A stretch of DNA of 64,000 nucleotides from Mortierella sp. BCC40632 (GCA_011634665.1 WAEK01000015.1:852501-916500); one strand, 5' to 3'. Shown: positions 22,798 through 34,587, numbered from the stretch's first letter. The notes: generated from the letters alone by a model not told the origin. Translations and numbers: made by a program.

Positions 22798-24102
22798 TGC
22801 GGAGCAAAAAAGAAAGAAGAGAGAGCAAAGAGGTGCAGGGAGAGATGAAGGAAAGAAAAGATCACCATCGAGCAAATGGGCTTACATCCAAAAAGAAGGA
22901 ATATATATAAGAGGTGCGATTCGTGGATGAATCAGCTTTCAGGCGAACAGAGATCCTATGACGACAGGGCGTTTCTTCTTTTTTGTTGCGCAAAAGGAGA
23001 ACCAAGTCAACTGCTTCGGCTGTTTAGATGGGCGGGTGTAGCGGAACCGAATTATAAAAATATATATATAAAAAAAAGGGTTTTTTTGTTGTATCTGTAT
23101 TATCCGCTTTGATTCTCCTGTTCAGTCTCTCTGTCTGCTTTCGTGGGCTGGTTCCCCGCTAGAGAAAGAGTCGGGAGAAGAAAAGAGATGAAGCACGGGA
23201 TGGAGGCGGTGGTTCGCGGGCGATGAGAAGATCAGCAAATGGAATCAAGGTGAATGAGAGTAAAGGATGATCCTGTCCCAAGAAGGAAACGAGTGAAATA
23301 GAGAAAGAAAGAGAGAAAGAGAGAGAGAGAGAGAAAGGAGAGAAGGAAAATACTGACCCACAGGGTGCAAAGATGGGCTGAGAAGAATTTTACGTCGCGG
23401 CGTCTTTTTTTTTTTTTTTTCTTACTTTCTTTCTTTCTTTCTTTCTTTCTTCATCTTGTTCTCTCTCTAGTCATTCTCTCTTTCTTTCTTTCTCTCTCTT
23501 CCTCCTCCTCGCATCGCCATACTCTTCCTTTGCCACATCTACTCGCTCACTCCTTCACAATTGCCCATAGCAGATCTACCAAGGATCATCCTTGTGCTCT
23601 GCTACTGCTTAGTCTTGACTCAATTGAGCCCGAGAGCACACGCGCTCCAGTCATGACCTGACCTGGAGAGTGCCGAGTGGACAGAAACTGGTGTTATTTG
23701 CGCAGGCAGGTCCAGGTGTACAAGAATGACCTTGGCCTGGGCATGAGACTCGCAATCGCCGGTCTCCGGAACCAGTCGCCATCCAGCGCAGCCGCAGCCA
23801 GGCTCTGTCTCTTGTCCTTTGCCTTGACTTTTTTTTTTTTTAGGCGAAGGGGTCGAAGGGGTCGAGGGGTGGGGACACACTCGCGGGCATTCGATGGGTC
23901 AATAAATACAAAAAAAAAAAGAGCAGGAAACGGCAGAAGCGGCGTGTGTATCTGTGTGTATGAGAGAGATGCTGTTTTTTTGTTGCGGAGCATTGCCTCA
24001 TGAGACGCATGGCGTGGCGACGATGCTCGATATGTCTGGGAGCCTTTTTGTGCCATGTGCGATCCTGGCCCCGCAACCTTGCAGAGTCGGACGTCAGTTT
24101 GC

Positions 24103-24144
<42 letters not shown>

Positions 24145-24551
24145 TTTCATCTTTACGCCCTCACCTTTTCTGGGCTGGGCAAACACACAACATGTCCCTG
24201 AACCCCGCCTCATCTCGTAGGCAGACCCATCATATTACAGCCCATTCCTCATCGCGTTTAGCGACCAAGCCTTGGCTTGTCTTGGCTCTTGTGTGCGTGG
24301 CCCGCAGGATGTCCAGGCCCAGTGGATGGAAATGCAAGCCTAGCCTTCCATTTCGTCAGTCCCGGGTGGATGGCTCACGGCTCTCGTATTTTTTTCCTTT
24401 TTCCTTTTCTTTCCTTTCCTTCGCAGGTATGTCCCATTTTTTCGCCTATGCCCATGCGCATGGCCCGACAGACTGCACATCCGCAGAATGCATAACCCCT
24501 TTGTGGAGCCACTAACGCAGGACGATGAAACGAGCCGGTCCCTTCTCTCTG

Positions 24552-24594
<43 letters not shown>

Positions 24595-25760
24595 GTCGAT
24601 CGCCTCGACTCTCTCTCTCACAAAACGACCCAGAAACGCCGACATTTCACCTCGCTGTTCGCATACATCTTTTCTTTTTTTTCTTCCACTGACGGACTCT
24701 GACCAACGGCTGTTGTTGCCGGAGATGGACCTGATACAAGAGCGGCCACAGTAGAACAGGACACTTGCTTTCCTCTGGCACAAGACAAATGCAGCCATTC
24801 CCACTGGCGTCCACTCATTAGTGAGTAAGAGTTTTTGCGTCAGGCTTGAGGAGGGCTTTGGAGGATGTTGGGAGGGTGTTGATCGAGCAATTGCTTTGGG
24901 AGGAGCGCACATGAGACGCTGTCTCTGCCAAGGACCCTGGGGAGGAAAGGAGAGAGGGGCCGAGAGTCGCATGGAACCACGGCTCGATTCAAGAGACTAC
25001 TGTAGGCGGCCAAGAGGCGGAGAAGCTGGGGCTTAGCTCGTACGCGTCTGTTTGGACCAAAATTGAGAGGCAAGCGATCTCTGCTAGGGCGCCTAGAATG
25101 AACGGCCAAGAACAGAACAGAGAAGGAGACCAAAACAGGATCACTCCAAACAGCAAAGTTGTTTGGCCCGAATGCCCCGAGTAGGAAGCCGCGTTTCGGT
25201 CTCTTGAGAGTTGTTTGCCCCTTCCCTTCCCCCCAAAAAATGCTGGGAGTGTCCAAACAAGGTTCTCTGTGAGAACCACAAAGTGAACATTGTACCTGGA
25301 GGGGTGGAGTTGTCTGTTCACTGGACGAGCGACCAGCTGACTGCAACGAGCGCACATACACATTTCCTCGTTCTCGCTCCGTCTTGTTCTCTTCCCCACA
25401 CACAGACACACACACGAGTATTAGACAACAACTGCCCGAGATTTTCACATGGAGCTGGAAGGGAGCTTGGCAGGATTGGGAGACACCAGCCACGCTGTGC
25501 ACTGTCACAGCTCATCCAAAGGATGGACCCATTCTTTCCTTTCCCTCCGAAGACGGGTTAAAGTGACTCGATCTATTAAGTCTACCTGACTGTCTCTTTG
25601 ATTTTCTTTGTACAGAGCTGTTGACCATGGCCAAGCCCCGAGAGCTCAATGGCCAGGACAGGACAATCGCGCGACACTGCTTGTGTGAGATGTGTCTGGA
25701 GGGGTAGTGTGAGGATGTGTTCTTTTTGAAAGGCAAGACTGCATAAAGTCGCTGTGGGAT

Positions 25761-25797
<37 letters not shown>

Positions 25798-25977
25798 GAG
25801 AACGCGTGTCTCCACAAATGCAGCAACGCGACCAAGGAAGCGGTGCGCGTATACGTGGTGAGCAAGAAGGAAAGAGAGAGAGGAAAGATTAACGTGCTCT
25901 CTTTTAAGAATCCTCCCCAATCACCATGGACTCGGGGCGGATCAGTGATACAGAAGAGGCAGCCGATCCTCAACAAC

Positions 25978-25985
25978 TATAAAGG
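25978..25985 (+). promoter_or_regulatory. Possible TATA box of acyl-CoA oxidase
   Basis: TATAAAGG lies 263 bases before the oxidase start codon, at the border where the plus strand changes from GA-rich to CT-rich sequence. The position would imply a leader of about 230 nt. The transcription start is unknown. Confidence 0.35.
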
Positions 25986-26240
25986 TAGACCACTCCTGGA
26001 AGGGCCGCCCTTTTTCTTTTCTTTTCTTTTTTCCTCGTTACTCCAAACTCGAACTCGCCGCCGCTTTTTTTTTTCTTTTATCTTTTTTTTTCTTTTTCTT
26101 TTTTTTGTATTTCTCCATTTCTTTCTTTCTTTCTTTCTTTCTTCATTCGACACATTCCTCCCCCGCGTCGTCGACTCATTCTCCACCTCCTCATTCCACA
26201 ACATTCCCCTTCAACCCTACCCGACAGTACAATCAGCACC

Positions 26241-26656
26241 ATGCCCGAGTCTGCATCACAACGTCTCAACTCTGTTCAGAGTCATTTCCAAATGGCCACC
26301 TGCAGTGCTGAACAAGTACCCCAAAAGAAGACGTAAGACCTTTTCTTCAAGTGCTGGATTACGTTGGGGCAAAAGAGAGAGAGGCTCTCTCATAAAGTTA
26401 CTTTTCTAACTTAATGTGTCCTGGCCCGAACTTGGACGTTTTTTTTTTTTTATCCTTTTGGTACTTCCTAGTCCGATCCAGTCGATGGCTGAAGAGAGAC
26501 AAAAGGCGACTTTCAACGTTCGAGAACTGACATACTACCTAGATGGTGGCGAAAAGTTTACCTTGGTAACTTTTTTTTGTTGTTGTTTTTGTTGCTGTTG
26601 TTGACTCTATCCATGTCCAACCCCATTTATCCACTTTTTCCTAAAAAAAAAAAAAA

Positions 26657-26698
<42 letters not shown>

Positions 26699-28838
26699 AA
26701 AAGATTGTCTAATCTGTTCAACTGGGGCCCCAATAACTGTAGATCCGAGAGAAACATATGATGGAGCTGGAGCGTGACCCAACCTTCCGCATGTATGACA
26801 TGTACGATGTGACAAAGGATCAGATCAGAGAACGTACGATGGAGAAGGTAAGAAAAAAAAAAGGGCTATTTTGACCCTGTTCACTTTAAGGCTGCACCTG
26901 TGGGAATCTTGATCGAGAGAGACGATGGTACACTATAAAAAAAAATGCTGACCAGGTCTAATTTCCGTGGATGTCCCTATCCTCTAGTTCCGCACGATTG
27001 TCCACTATGTCTCGGCAGAGCCCGTGCCTATCTTCACTCTGCGAATGCAGACCATCTCGCTCATTGACCCTGGCTTCTGGACTCGTTTTGGTGTCCACTA
27101 CGGACTCTTCTTTGGCGCACTTCGCGGTTCTGCCACTTCGGCCCAGTTTTCTCACTGGGTCTCGAAGGGAGCCCTGGCTCTGAATGGAATGGTCGGATGC
27201 TTTGCCATGACCGAACTCGGCCATGGTTCGAACGTTGCAGGACTCGAGACCACGGCAACATTCGATGAGGCTTCTGATCAGTTTATCATCCACACACCTT
27301 CGGTCACCGCCACCAAGTGGTGGATTGGTGGTGCTGCTCACACAGCCACCCACACTGTCTGCTTTGCTCAGCTCATTGTCCGCGGCAAGCGTTTTGGCGT
27401 CAAGTCGTTTGTTGTCCAGCTTCGCGATACCAAGACCTATGCTCTCTTGCCTGGCATCAACATTGGAGACATTGGAAAGAAGATGGGTCGCGACGGTATC
27501 GATAATGGCTGGATCCAGTTCACCAATGTCCGCATCCCCCGCACCAACATGTTGATGAAACACACCAAAGTCTCACGTGCCGGAGAGGTCAAGGAGCCTC
27601 CCATGGCCCAACTCACGTACGGCGCACTGATCCAAGGCCGTGTCGCCATGGTCGTCGACTCGGGCAGCATTGCCAAGAAGGCCGTCACGATCGCTGGTCG
27701 CTATGCTGCTGTTCGTCGTCAGTTCTCGTCCAACCCTCATGAAGCCCAGGAAACCAAGTTGATCGATTATGCCATTCACCAGTACCGTCTGATGCCTCTG
27801 TTGGCCCAGGCCTTTGCCTTCCACTTTACAGGTGTCGAGACCAACAAGCTGTATGATGAACTAATGGATAAGATCGAGTCGACCCAGCCGGATGATGCGT
27901 CGATGGGCGAGGTCATTGATGCGCTCAAGGAAACGCATGCTACGTCGGCTGGCCTCAAGGCTTTCTGTACCTGGGCCACATTGAATGCCATTGAGGCCTG
28001 TCGCCAGACACTTGGAGGTCATGGATACTCGGCCTACACGGGTCTTGCTACAACCTACAACGACTTTGCAGTGCACTGCACCTGGGAGGGTGACAATACG
28101 ATCTTGACTCTCCAGTCCGGACGTTACCTTGTCAGCTGCTACCGTGAGGCAATGGCGGGCAAGCCTCAGCCCGAGGGTGTTGATTACCTGAACCATCTCA
28201 AGACACTTCTCAACCAGGGATGCGCTGTCAAGAGCAACGAGGAAATCTTGAGCTTTGATGTCATCCAAGAGGCCTGGGGCGTCGTTGCAGCCAATGTGGT
28301 CAAGAAGGCCGGTGATGACTTTGAGGCTTCGTTGAAGCAGGGCATGAACCCTGAGGCGGCCTATGAGGAGTGCTCCCAGGCACGTCTTGCTGCCGCCAAG
28401 ATCCACTCCTTTGGCTATGTGTTCCGTCGATTCGCTCAGGCGGTCCGTAACGCACCCGTGGGTCTGCAGCCAGTCCTGACCAAGGTCTGCCTGTTGTATG
28501 GACTGTACTCGATCGAACAAAATTCTGGCTTCTTCCTCCAGTACCGCTACTTTACTCCCTCGCAAATGGACTTTGTCCGTCATCAAGTCAACGTGTTTTG
28601 CAAGGCTGTTCGTGAAGAGTACATTCCTTTGATCGACTCGTTCAACTTTACGGACTACATGATCAACTCGCCCTTGGGAGTGTACGATGGCGACATCTAT
28701 GAAAAATACTTTGCTCAGGTCAAGCGACAGAACCCAGTTGGAGGCACTCACCCTTACCTTCCCTTGATCCAGTCGCTTCTTTCTCGAAACATTGAGGACG
28801 ATGAACCCCTGGAGGAGGATGACGATGACGACGAGTAG
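26241..28838 (+). CDS. POX1: Peroxisomal acyl-CoA oxidase
   Basis: Four exons: 26241-26332, 26472-26565, 26743-26847 and 26988-28838. They are in phase and encode about 713 residues, normal for fungal acyl-CoA oxidases. The FAD/substrate-binding signature GCFAMTELGHGSNVAGLET is intact, as are the WWIGGAAHTATH and VRRQFSS blocks. The catalytic glutamate (about residue 464) is in FAVHCTWEGDNTI. The enzyme converts acyl-CoA to trans-2-enoyl-CoA with H2O2 formation, the first step of peroxisomal beta-oxidation. The protein ends in an acidic tail (DDEPLEEDDDDDE) and lacks an SKL-type PTS1. Known fungal oxidases such as yeast Pox1 also enter peroxisomes without PTS1. The start ATG sits in a good context (CACCATGCC) after a CT-rich leader. 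AATAAA is present 82 bases after the stop. Confidence 0.95.
26643..26694. repeat. Compound A23-(GA)n repeat in oxidase intron 2
   Basis: About 23 A bases are followed immediately by about 28 nt of AG dinucleotides inside the second intron (26566-26742). Confidence 0.9.
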
Positions 28839-28919
28839 AAGGAGATGCCTTTTGGGACCAAAACAAACAAACAAAAAGGATAGAATGATCATCCCCTGTA
28901 TTATATATCTAGGCTAACC

Positions 28920-28925
28920 AATAAA
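28920..28925 (+). terminator. Putative polyadenylation signal of acyl-CoA oxidase
   Basis: AATAAA lies 82 bases past the stop codon and is followed by a T/A-rich stretch. Confidence 0.6.
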
Positions 28926-30688
28926 GTGATTTTTTTTAAAAAAAAAATACGGAGCAAACCGATTCCGCATTGGATTGTAGATAGGAAGGATATGGATGAG
29001 TGCGAGAGCTTTGCTAGAGCAACATTGACCAGAGGAGATATCTTGCAAGCTATTAGATGCTCAACCATTGCGAGAGGGTAAACAGCTTATTCTACCATGA
29101 ATGAGGAGCAAGGCATGGTAAGGACAAAGATCGTTTCTTCCTCCCTTTCTCTTTCCGCCCTATCAAGAGTGCGAATAATGTATCCTAACACAGATATTGG
29201 TGAGTAGGTCTCACTCATCAGAGCTGTCAACGCCAAGAGCTTTTCTATTCTTCATTCCATCGTTTGTTGATTTGATGACTAAGCCCTGAGTCGAGTCCAC
29301 AGTTGAGTGGGAGGTGAGTGTTCTCCTTCCTCTCTCTTCTCGTAATGGGGATGTGATGGACCAAAGTAACATCCCAAATTCATTCCAGCACAAAGAAGCA
29401 ATCGGGAACCTTGATGGTTTAACGGTTAGAATGGTTGAGGTGGCATTCACTAGAGTTGCCTTCTAGGAATGGGCGATTCTTGACTCAGAGCCCAGTTTGG
29501 AAATTTCACTCCAGACTTTCAGCCAACGCCTAACTGCTTTAAATTCACTAAAAATCTGATGAGCGGAGAGTTAGTGTGAGAACAAAAGATTTTGGTACCA
29601 AAATCTCGTGTGCTTGTACAACTTCACACACACACACACACATACTCTCTCTTACCAAAAGTGCTAGGCCATGGATCTGGACTCGTTTTGAGAGATAAAT
29701 TCGATTTTAGGAACCAGGATGGCCACCCACTATAGAGAACACTATCCCATAGAGAATTTGTGCCGGACGTCTCTGGACCTAATTATAAAAAAAAAAAAAA
29801 AAAAAAGGGGGGGGGTTCTCCTACCGTCTTGAGAAAGGTATGAGATTATCTGCGCAGCATTACACTTTTATGCTTAATTATCATCTGAACAACCGACAGG
29901 GATACAGCAACAAGCCTACCCCGCTCTCGTGCCTCTGAGCAAAACTTTTTTTCAGCCACTTTATCCATGTCCCGAGGATGTAGAGCCACTCAAATCCTGT
30001 TGTGGTCACCCGCTGCAAGGCAGGTGGCTAGGTCAACTCTCTTTTGTCGGCAAAAACGGGAGTGATCATCCTAAGCTCCACAAGGAAAAGGATCCAACTG
30101 CTCACCTAATTTCAATGAAATCACAAATAGCTTGGAGGCTTTGTCATCTACAGACAGAGTCTCTGAATTGAAGCACCTTGGTGGGAATAGAGGATCACCA
30201 GCTTGTACTCTCTTCAATGAGTGCTCTGGTTCCAGCCACGGTTCTCCCCCAGCCTCACGTTCGGGATTTCAATAACGATGTCTTCTCAACATTCCGGACA
30301 AAAAAAAAAAAAAAAAAATAAACAACGACGTCTTAAAACGATGCGCAGTGAAGGGGGATACATTTACCGAGAGTTTTGAGGCGTTTCATTCACATGCGGT
30401 GGAGAAGCTTTCTTCCAGAGTCAAAGCCACTCCAATTCAGTGTAGCCCCTGGATATTTGTACTTTTTTTAACCGTTCTCAGGAGAGAAGGTACCTGAAGT
30501 CTATGCGGAACGGTTATGTTAAACCGAACATACACACCTACGCGTGGCTGGTGAGGTTGGTAAGCAAACAATATGGACAAAAAGGCCTAGGCCCAATGTG
30601 CAGCAGTGTCTTGCACAGGGTTCATATTTATTATCATTATATCCATTTCTTTGCTCTTCCAAACACCTACTACTTGAAGAGAAAAAAT
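28926..30688. other. Gene-poor stretch with decayed coding scraps
   Basis: The sequence has balanced composition and few GA/CT tracts, unlike the rest of the window. It includes a minus-strand open segment at 29450-29211, a perfect 20-bp palindrome at 29587-29606, a tRNA-like fragment near 29405-29490 and a broken plus-strand reading frame at about 29881-30470. No intact gene was found. Confidence 0.45.
29881..30470 (+). pseudogene. Possible decayed coding sequence, identity unknown
   Basis: From about 29890 the plus strand reads protein-like sequence (QPTGIQQQAYPALVPLSK, CGHPLQGRWLGQLSFVGKNG) up to TGA at 30169-30171. The same frame then stays open beyond the stop (LVGIEDHQLVLSSMSALVP, VRDFNNDVFSTFR) to a run of about 18 A at 30301-30318. 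After the A run another frame continues (NDVLKRCAVKGDTFTESFEA). An internal stop and the A-run frame break suggest decay. No family was recognised, so it could also be chance open sequence. Confidence 0.25.
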
Positions 30689-30696
30689 TATAAAAG
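30689..30696 (+). promoter_or_regulatory. Probable TATA box of secreted amidohydrolase
   Basis: TATAAAAG lies 135 bases before the amidohydrolase start codon. It is followed by a pyrimidine-rich leader from 30702 to 30830, a typical spacing for a fungal TATA promoter. Confidence 0.5.
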
Positions 30697-30830
30697 GCCA
30701 GAGTCTCCCTCGTCCTTCATCCTCACTTCAACAACTCTGACAATCTATCCTACAGAACCTCCCCTCTTCGCCCCCTCCCCCCAAACGCCAACACTCTCCC
30801 CGGTTCATCATTTTCTTTTCCTCAAGGACG

Positions 30831-32631
30831 ATGATCTCCATGAATAGCACTCCTGCTCGAATGGTTCGAATCACTGCTGCACTCTGCCTCCTGGCGACGG
30901 TCCTGCCTTTCGTGTTGGGTCAAGGCTCCAATGGTGCGCGCTCTAAGTCCATCCTTCTCCGAGGTGGAACGATTATCGCGTACGACGACCAAAAGAATGA
31001 CCTCCAAATCGTTCGAGGTGGCTCTCTTTTGATCACCAACGACCGCATTGTCGACATTAGTCAAAACAACATTAAGGCTCCTCCGGGCACCGAAGTTATC
31101 GATGTTACGGGAAGAATTATCACTCCTGGCTTTGTCGATACCCACAAGCACGGCTGGCAGCATCTCTACCAGACGATGATGCCTGACGTGATGCTGGGTG
31201 AGTACTTTTACAAGTACTCGGCTCTTTCCAAGGTTACCACTCAGATTGACGTCCAAGATGTTTATATCTCGACCCTAATGTCCATGCTGGACTCGTTGAA
31301 CGGAGGTGTCACCTCTGTCCTTGACCATAGTCACGCGACGTTCACTAAAGAGCATGACAGTGGTATCTTGAAGGGTATTATCGAGAGTGGTGCCCGTGTG
31401 TGGCACGGATATTCGGTGCAGCCCGTGGTATCGAGACAAAATGCTAAAATCGCATTGGACTTCTCGGGTCTCGAGCAGAATGGATGGCGATGGAAGCAGT
31501 TGGAGCAATTGGCTAGCCAGGCTCCCTGGGAAAACGGAAGAGTCCAATTGGGACTTGCTTGGGAGTTTGGAGACAGTGCTGATGGAAAATACGGATTCGA
31601 TCTCGCCAAGTACGTTTTTTTTTTTTTTGCATCTCCAGTGATTGTTATGGGTTGTGCCAAAGACAGGCTGGCTGACCACCTCTCTCTCACTCTCACTCTC
31701 AATCTCACAGGAAACTGAACCTTTCTGTGGTTACCATGCACGACGTCGGGTACCCAGTGCAACGTAAGAGCTTTTGAACATTTTCTGACAAATATGGACC
31801 ATTGAAATACCACTGTAAAACTAAACGAGCAAATATTCCTTGACCTTTGTCACAGCTTCTGGATATGGCTCCAAGGCGATCTACCAGCTTAGCGAATGGG
31901 GCGCCCTGAACGCCTCTTACCCTGTTGTCTTTTCTCATGGAACTCTTGCCGATGGAGCCGACCTTGCACTCCTCAAGAAATACAATCATTTCATCTCGAT
32001 TACTCCCGAGTCGGAGCACCACTATGCCCATGGCCAACTCTTTGCAGCTGGCATCATGGAGCAGGCTGCTCTTGGTATTGATACATCCAACACCTTTTCA
32101 TCTGATATCTTGACCCAGATGCGACTCCAGCTCCAGTCGACCCGCGGCACTCTTGCCAATCCTGCTCACCATCATAGCAAGTTCGCCAACAACACGGCCA
32201 TGACCGCCAAGCAAGCCTTTTTGCTCGGCACTCGAAATGGTGGACTGGCTTTGCGTCGTCCCGATATTGGTGTGATCAAGCGAGGCGCCAAGGCAGACTT
32301 GGTTGTCTTTAGCTCCAACAACACAGCCTTTTCTGCTTTCTACGACCCTGTGGCGGCTGTTGTTCTGCATTCGAATGCAGGTGATATTGAACATGTCTTG
32401 GTCGATGGTCAGTTCGTCAAGCGAGATTTCCATCTCCAGGGCTACAACTGGGCGGATATCCAGGCCAAATTCAAAAAGACGGCCAGAAAGATTCAAAAGA
32501 TCTTGTTGGAGTACGAAAAGAATTGGGGAGCGATCAGGACTGAGGCATTACCGGCACTTGGATTGACTGAAGAGATGTTTGAGAACATTACAACCGTTAA
32601 TGTCGAGCCATCTGTTCTGAAAAAGAACTAG
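30831..32631 (+). CDS. Secreted amidohydrolase (ATZ/TRZ-type metal-dependent hydrolase)
   Basis: Three exons: 30831-31609, 31711-31763 and 31856-32631. They are in phase and encode about 535 residues. The N-terminus carries a signal peptide (hydrophobic ITAALCLLATVLPFVLG after MNSTPARMVR). The small N-terminal beta domain of amidohydrolases follows, then PGFVDTHKHGWQH with the metal-binding H-x-H (about residues 105 and 107). Further candidate metal or active-site residues are the His in TMHDVG, FSHGTLADG, SEHHYAHG and the Asp of LGIDTSNTFSSD. The C-terminal motif GVIKRGAKADLVVF is typical of this superfamily, which deaminates or dechlorinates ring compounds such as guanine, cytosine and triazines. 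The substrate cannot be read from sequence. Secretion is unusual, since most relatives are cytosolic. Two possible in-frame ATGs (30831, 30840) precede the signal peptide. Confidence 0.9.
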
Positions 32632-33925
32632 TATCCAACATTCTAGGCGATATAGGTGAGAGTAGAGGAGACAAGTCTCGTTTGTGGATTGAAAGGGTTA
32701 TAATACACACTCATACAAATTAAAACTTCTGTTCTCCACTGACTTTTGCACCAAAGGGATTCAAAGCTAAAAAAACAATCTACACTTGCATCTCTGACAG
32801 TTTTCTGAAAAAAGATGCGATAGCGGGGTACTGAAACAATGGGAGGAGGGGGGAGAGAGAGAGAGCATTCATTTGCAGAGAACATCACTGAACAACGCTG
32901 GGTGAACGATTAACCCTTTGGATGTAATACCAAGTGTTCCCTTCAGGCATTATCGATTGCTTTCCTCCAAAGAACCAGTGGCTCCTATAGAGGTTCAAAT
33001 CGGAACAATCTAAAGGACCCTCGAGACATTTGATCGGGTATCGAATTTTTTACTAAGTTCAAAATCCTTGACCGCTCAGAGTTTACTGAGCTAAACTCGT
33101 GCCACCTAACACCGATCCCCCCTTCCTTTTCTTTTCTCTTCTCGACTTAGTTGTCTGTTAGAGTGAGCACTATTCTCAAGTCTTCCTCAATTCAACCCTC
33201 TTTACGAAATTGAACTCGATGATTCTACCTTTGCCGTTCCTCTCAGAAGGAAGGAGCTTTGGCACGTTCGGATTTGTGACAGATTAGATACAAAAGGAAG
33301 AGACAGACTTGTTGGTCGTGGAGTGCTCGACTTAAATCTTTCAAGTCCTGAAAGAATCCGTGCTCTTTAGGCCAACACGCTTGATCCAAAAGGAGAACAA
33401 GATCGGGATCCGCCGTTTAACATTTACATGTCCCTTTTCTTTTCTTTTTTTTTTTTGCTCTAACCCATACTTCATCAAATTGGATTGACGTCTGAATTGA
33501 ATGGAGGGAGGAGCTAAACACTTCCTGAACCCGTGGCTCTCTATGAATTGTTTCCCAAGCTAGAGGAACGAGTATATCTTGGTAGCTGTTTCTATTCATG
33601 TATTTTTGAGATGGCCAAGAGCACCTTTTAACTGAACACTACTAAACCAGACCCATCTTTATGGACCGGGGATAGATACATCATGTCCCCAATGAAGACC
33701 AAAGTACTATTCTCTTGCAATGCTACTGATTCACGATCCTTCCTTTTATTTTTAGCCAAAGTTGTAGCACCAAAATAACCTCACCGATATCTAAAGATCG
33801 CAGTCCAACTATAGATGTTTAATCCAAGAAGCGAGCTATGAATCAACGGTAACGATGAGGAGGAGGACTATGTCGAGACTACGATACTGGGAGGTGTTCT
33901 GTGAAGGCAGTGATGACGAGAACTC
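32632..33925. other. Intergenic, balanced composition
   Basis: It separates the 3' ends of the amidohydrolase (plus) and the cysteine-rich gene (minus). One minus-strand open segment at 33599-33417 (MNRNSYQDILVPLAWETIH onward) looks protein-like but is isolated. No intact gene was found. Confidence 0.5.
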
Positions 33926-34587
33926 CTAAGAATCAGCTGGGCACTCATCAACTTTCTCAATACATTTGCCACTGCAACACGAACCATCTTTCCCTGAAAC
34001 TTCAGAAAGACAGTCGGTATCATCACCGCATCCATCAGTAACTTGGCGACACATCCCATCATTATCACTGACACCGCTACCGCAACATCCAAAACTCATG
34101 GGAGGATTTCCTTCCGTTCCACAATCAATTCCAGGCTCAGGGATTTTGCATTTACTATCGATGCACACTTGATCTCCTGGACATTGCACGGTTTCTGTGC
34201 GCCCATCGCTACTATCGCAATCGTTGTCTGCGGCGCATTCGATGTAGGGCCTGTTGTCGAGACCAAATAATGTGCCCAGTTGGCTACAGCACATTCTCAC
34301 ATCGCTCACTTCCACTGATTGCGCTTGGCAACCGTCTTTGGGTGGATTTATAATTTACGCAAGGACCCTAAGAAAATGCCGCTGGGACTATCCCGTTTGT
34401 CGCCCAGAAGGTCAAACGCTTCATCATTGGTCAATGGGAAGCGTAGACAACGGAGTTCTACTGGTGTTTCTATGCAGTTCTCCCCGCTAGACATGTCGCA
34501 ATCGGCATCGGAGGTACAAACAGCGTTGACTGTGGCCAATGCGACCATTGGCAGCGAGCAGACCAACAAAAGAGGGACAAGGCGCAT
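33926..34587 (-). CDS. Small secreted cysteine-rich protein
   Basis: Two exons, 34587-34359 and 34314-33926, separated by a 45-nt GT-AG intron. They are in phase and encode about 205 residues. A signal peptide is clear (MRLVPLLLVCSLPMVALA). The mature protein has roughly twenty cysteines in repeating acidic units such as CTSDADCD, ECAADNDCDSSDG, CPGDQVCIDSKC, DCGTEG, CCGSGVSDNDGMC, CGDDTDC and CCSGKC. This spacing recalls dickkopf/EGF-like or disulfide-rich extracellular repeats, but no named family was recognised. It may be a cell-wall or extracellular binding protein or effector-like. That role is speculation. A diverged, broken relative lies about 2 kb upstream on the same strand (36290-36530). 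Confidence 0.82.

Larger units (their letters stand above)
22313..26240. promoter_or_regulatory. 3.9-kb divergent intergenic region, kinase/acyl-CoA oxidase
   Basis: No gene was supported. The left 550 bases are GA-rich (the kinase leader) and the right 240 bases are CT-rich (the oxidase leader). In between lie CT tracts at 24102-24141 and 24544-24589, GA at 25763-25792, and TTTC/TTTCT tracts at about 23425-23450 and 26120-26141. A 222-codon minus-strand frame at 25508-24840 and other open frames were examined, but they show no domain or exon structure. Confidence 0.5.

Noticed and set aside
21671..22828. Longer N-terminus of the kinase starting at 22828
   Set aside because: The added residues are translated GA microsatellite and low-complexity sequence. 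The ATG at 22312 begins non-repetitive basic sequence and is preferred.
24840..25508. 222-codon minus-strand open frame
   Set aside because: No recognisable domain. The opposite strand is also open in places and there is no partner exon. It lies in a divergent promoter region.
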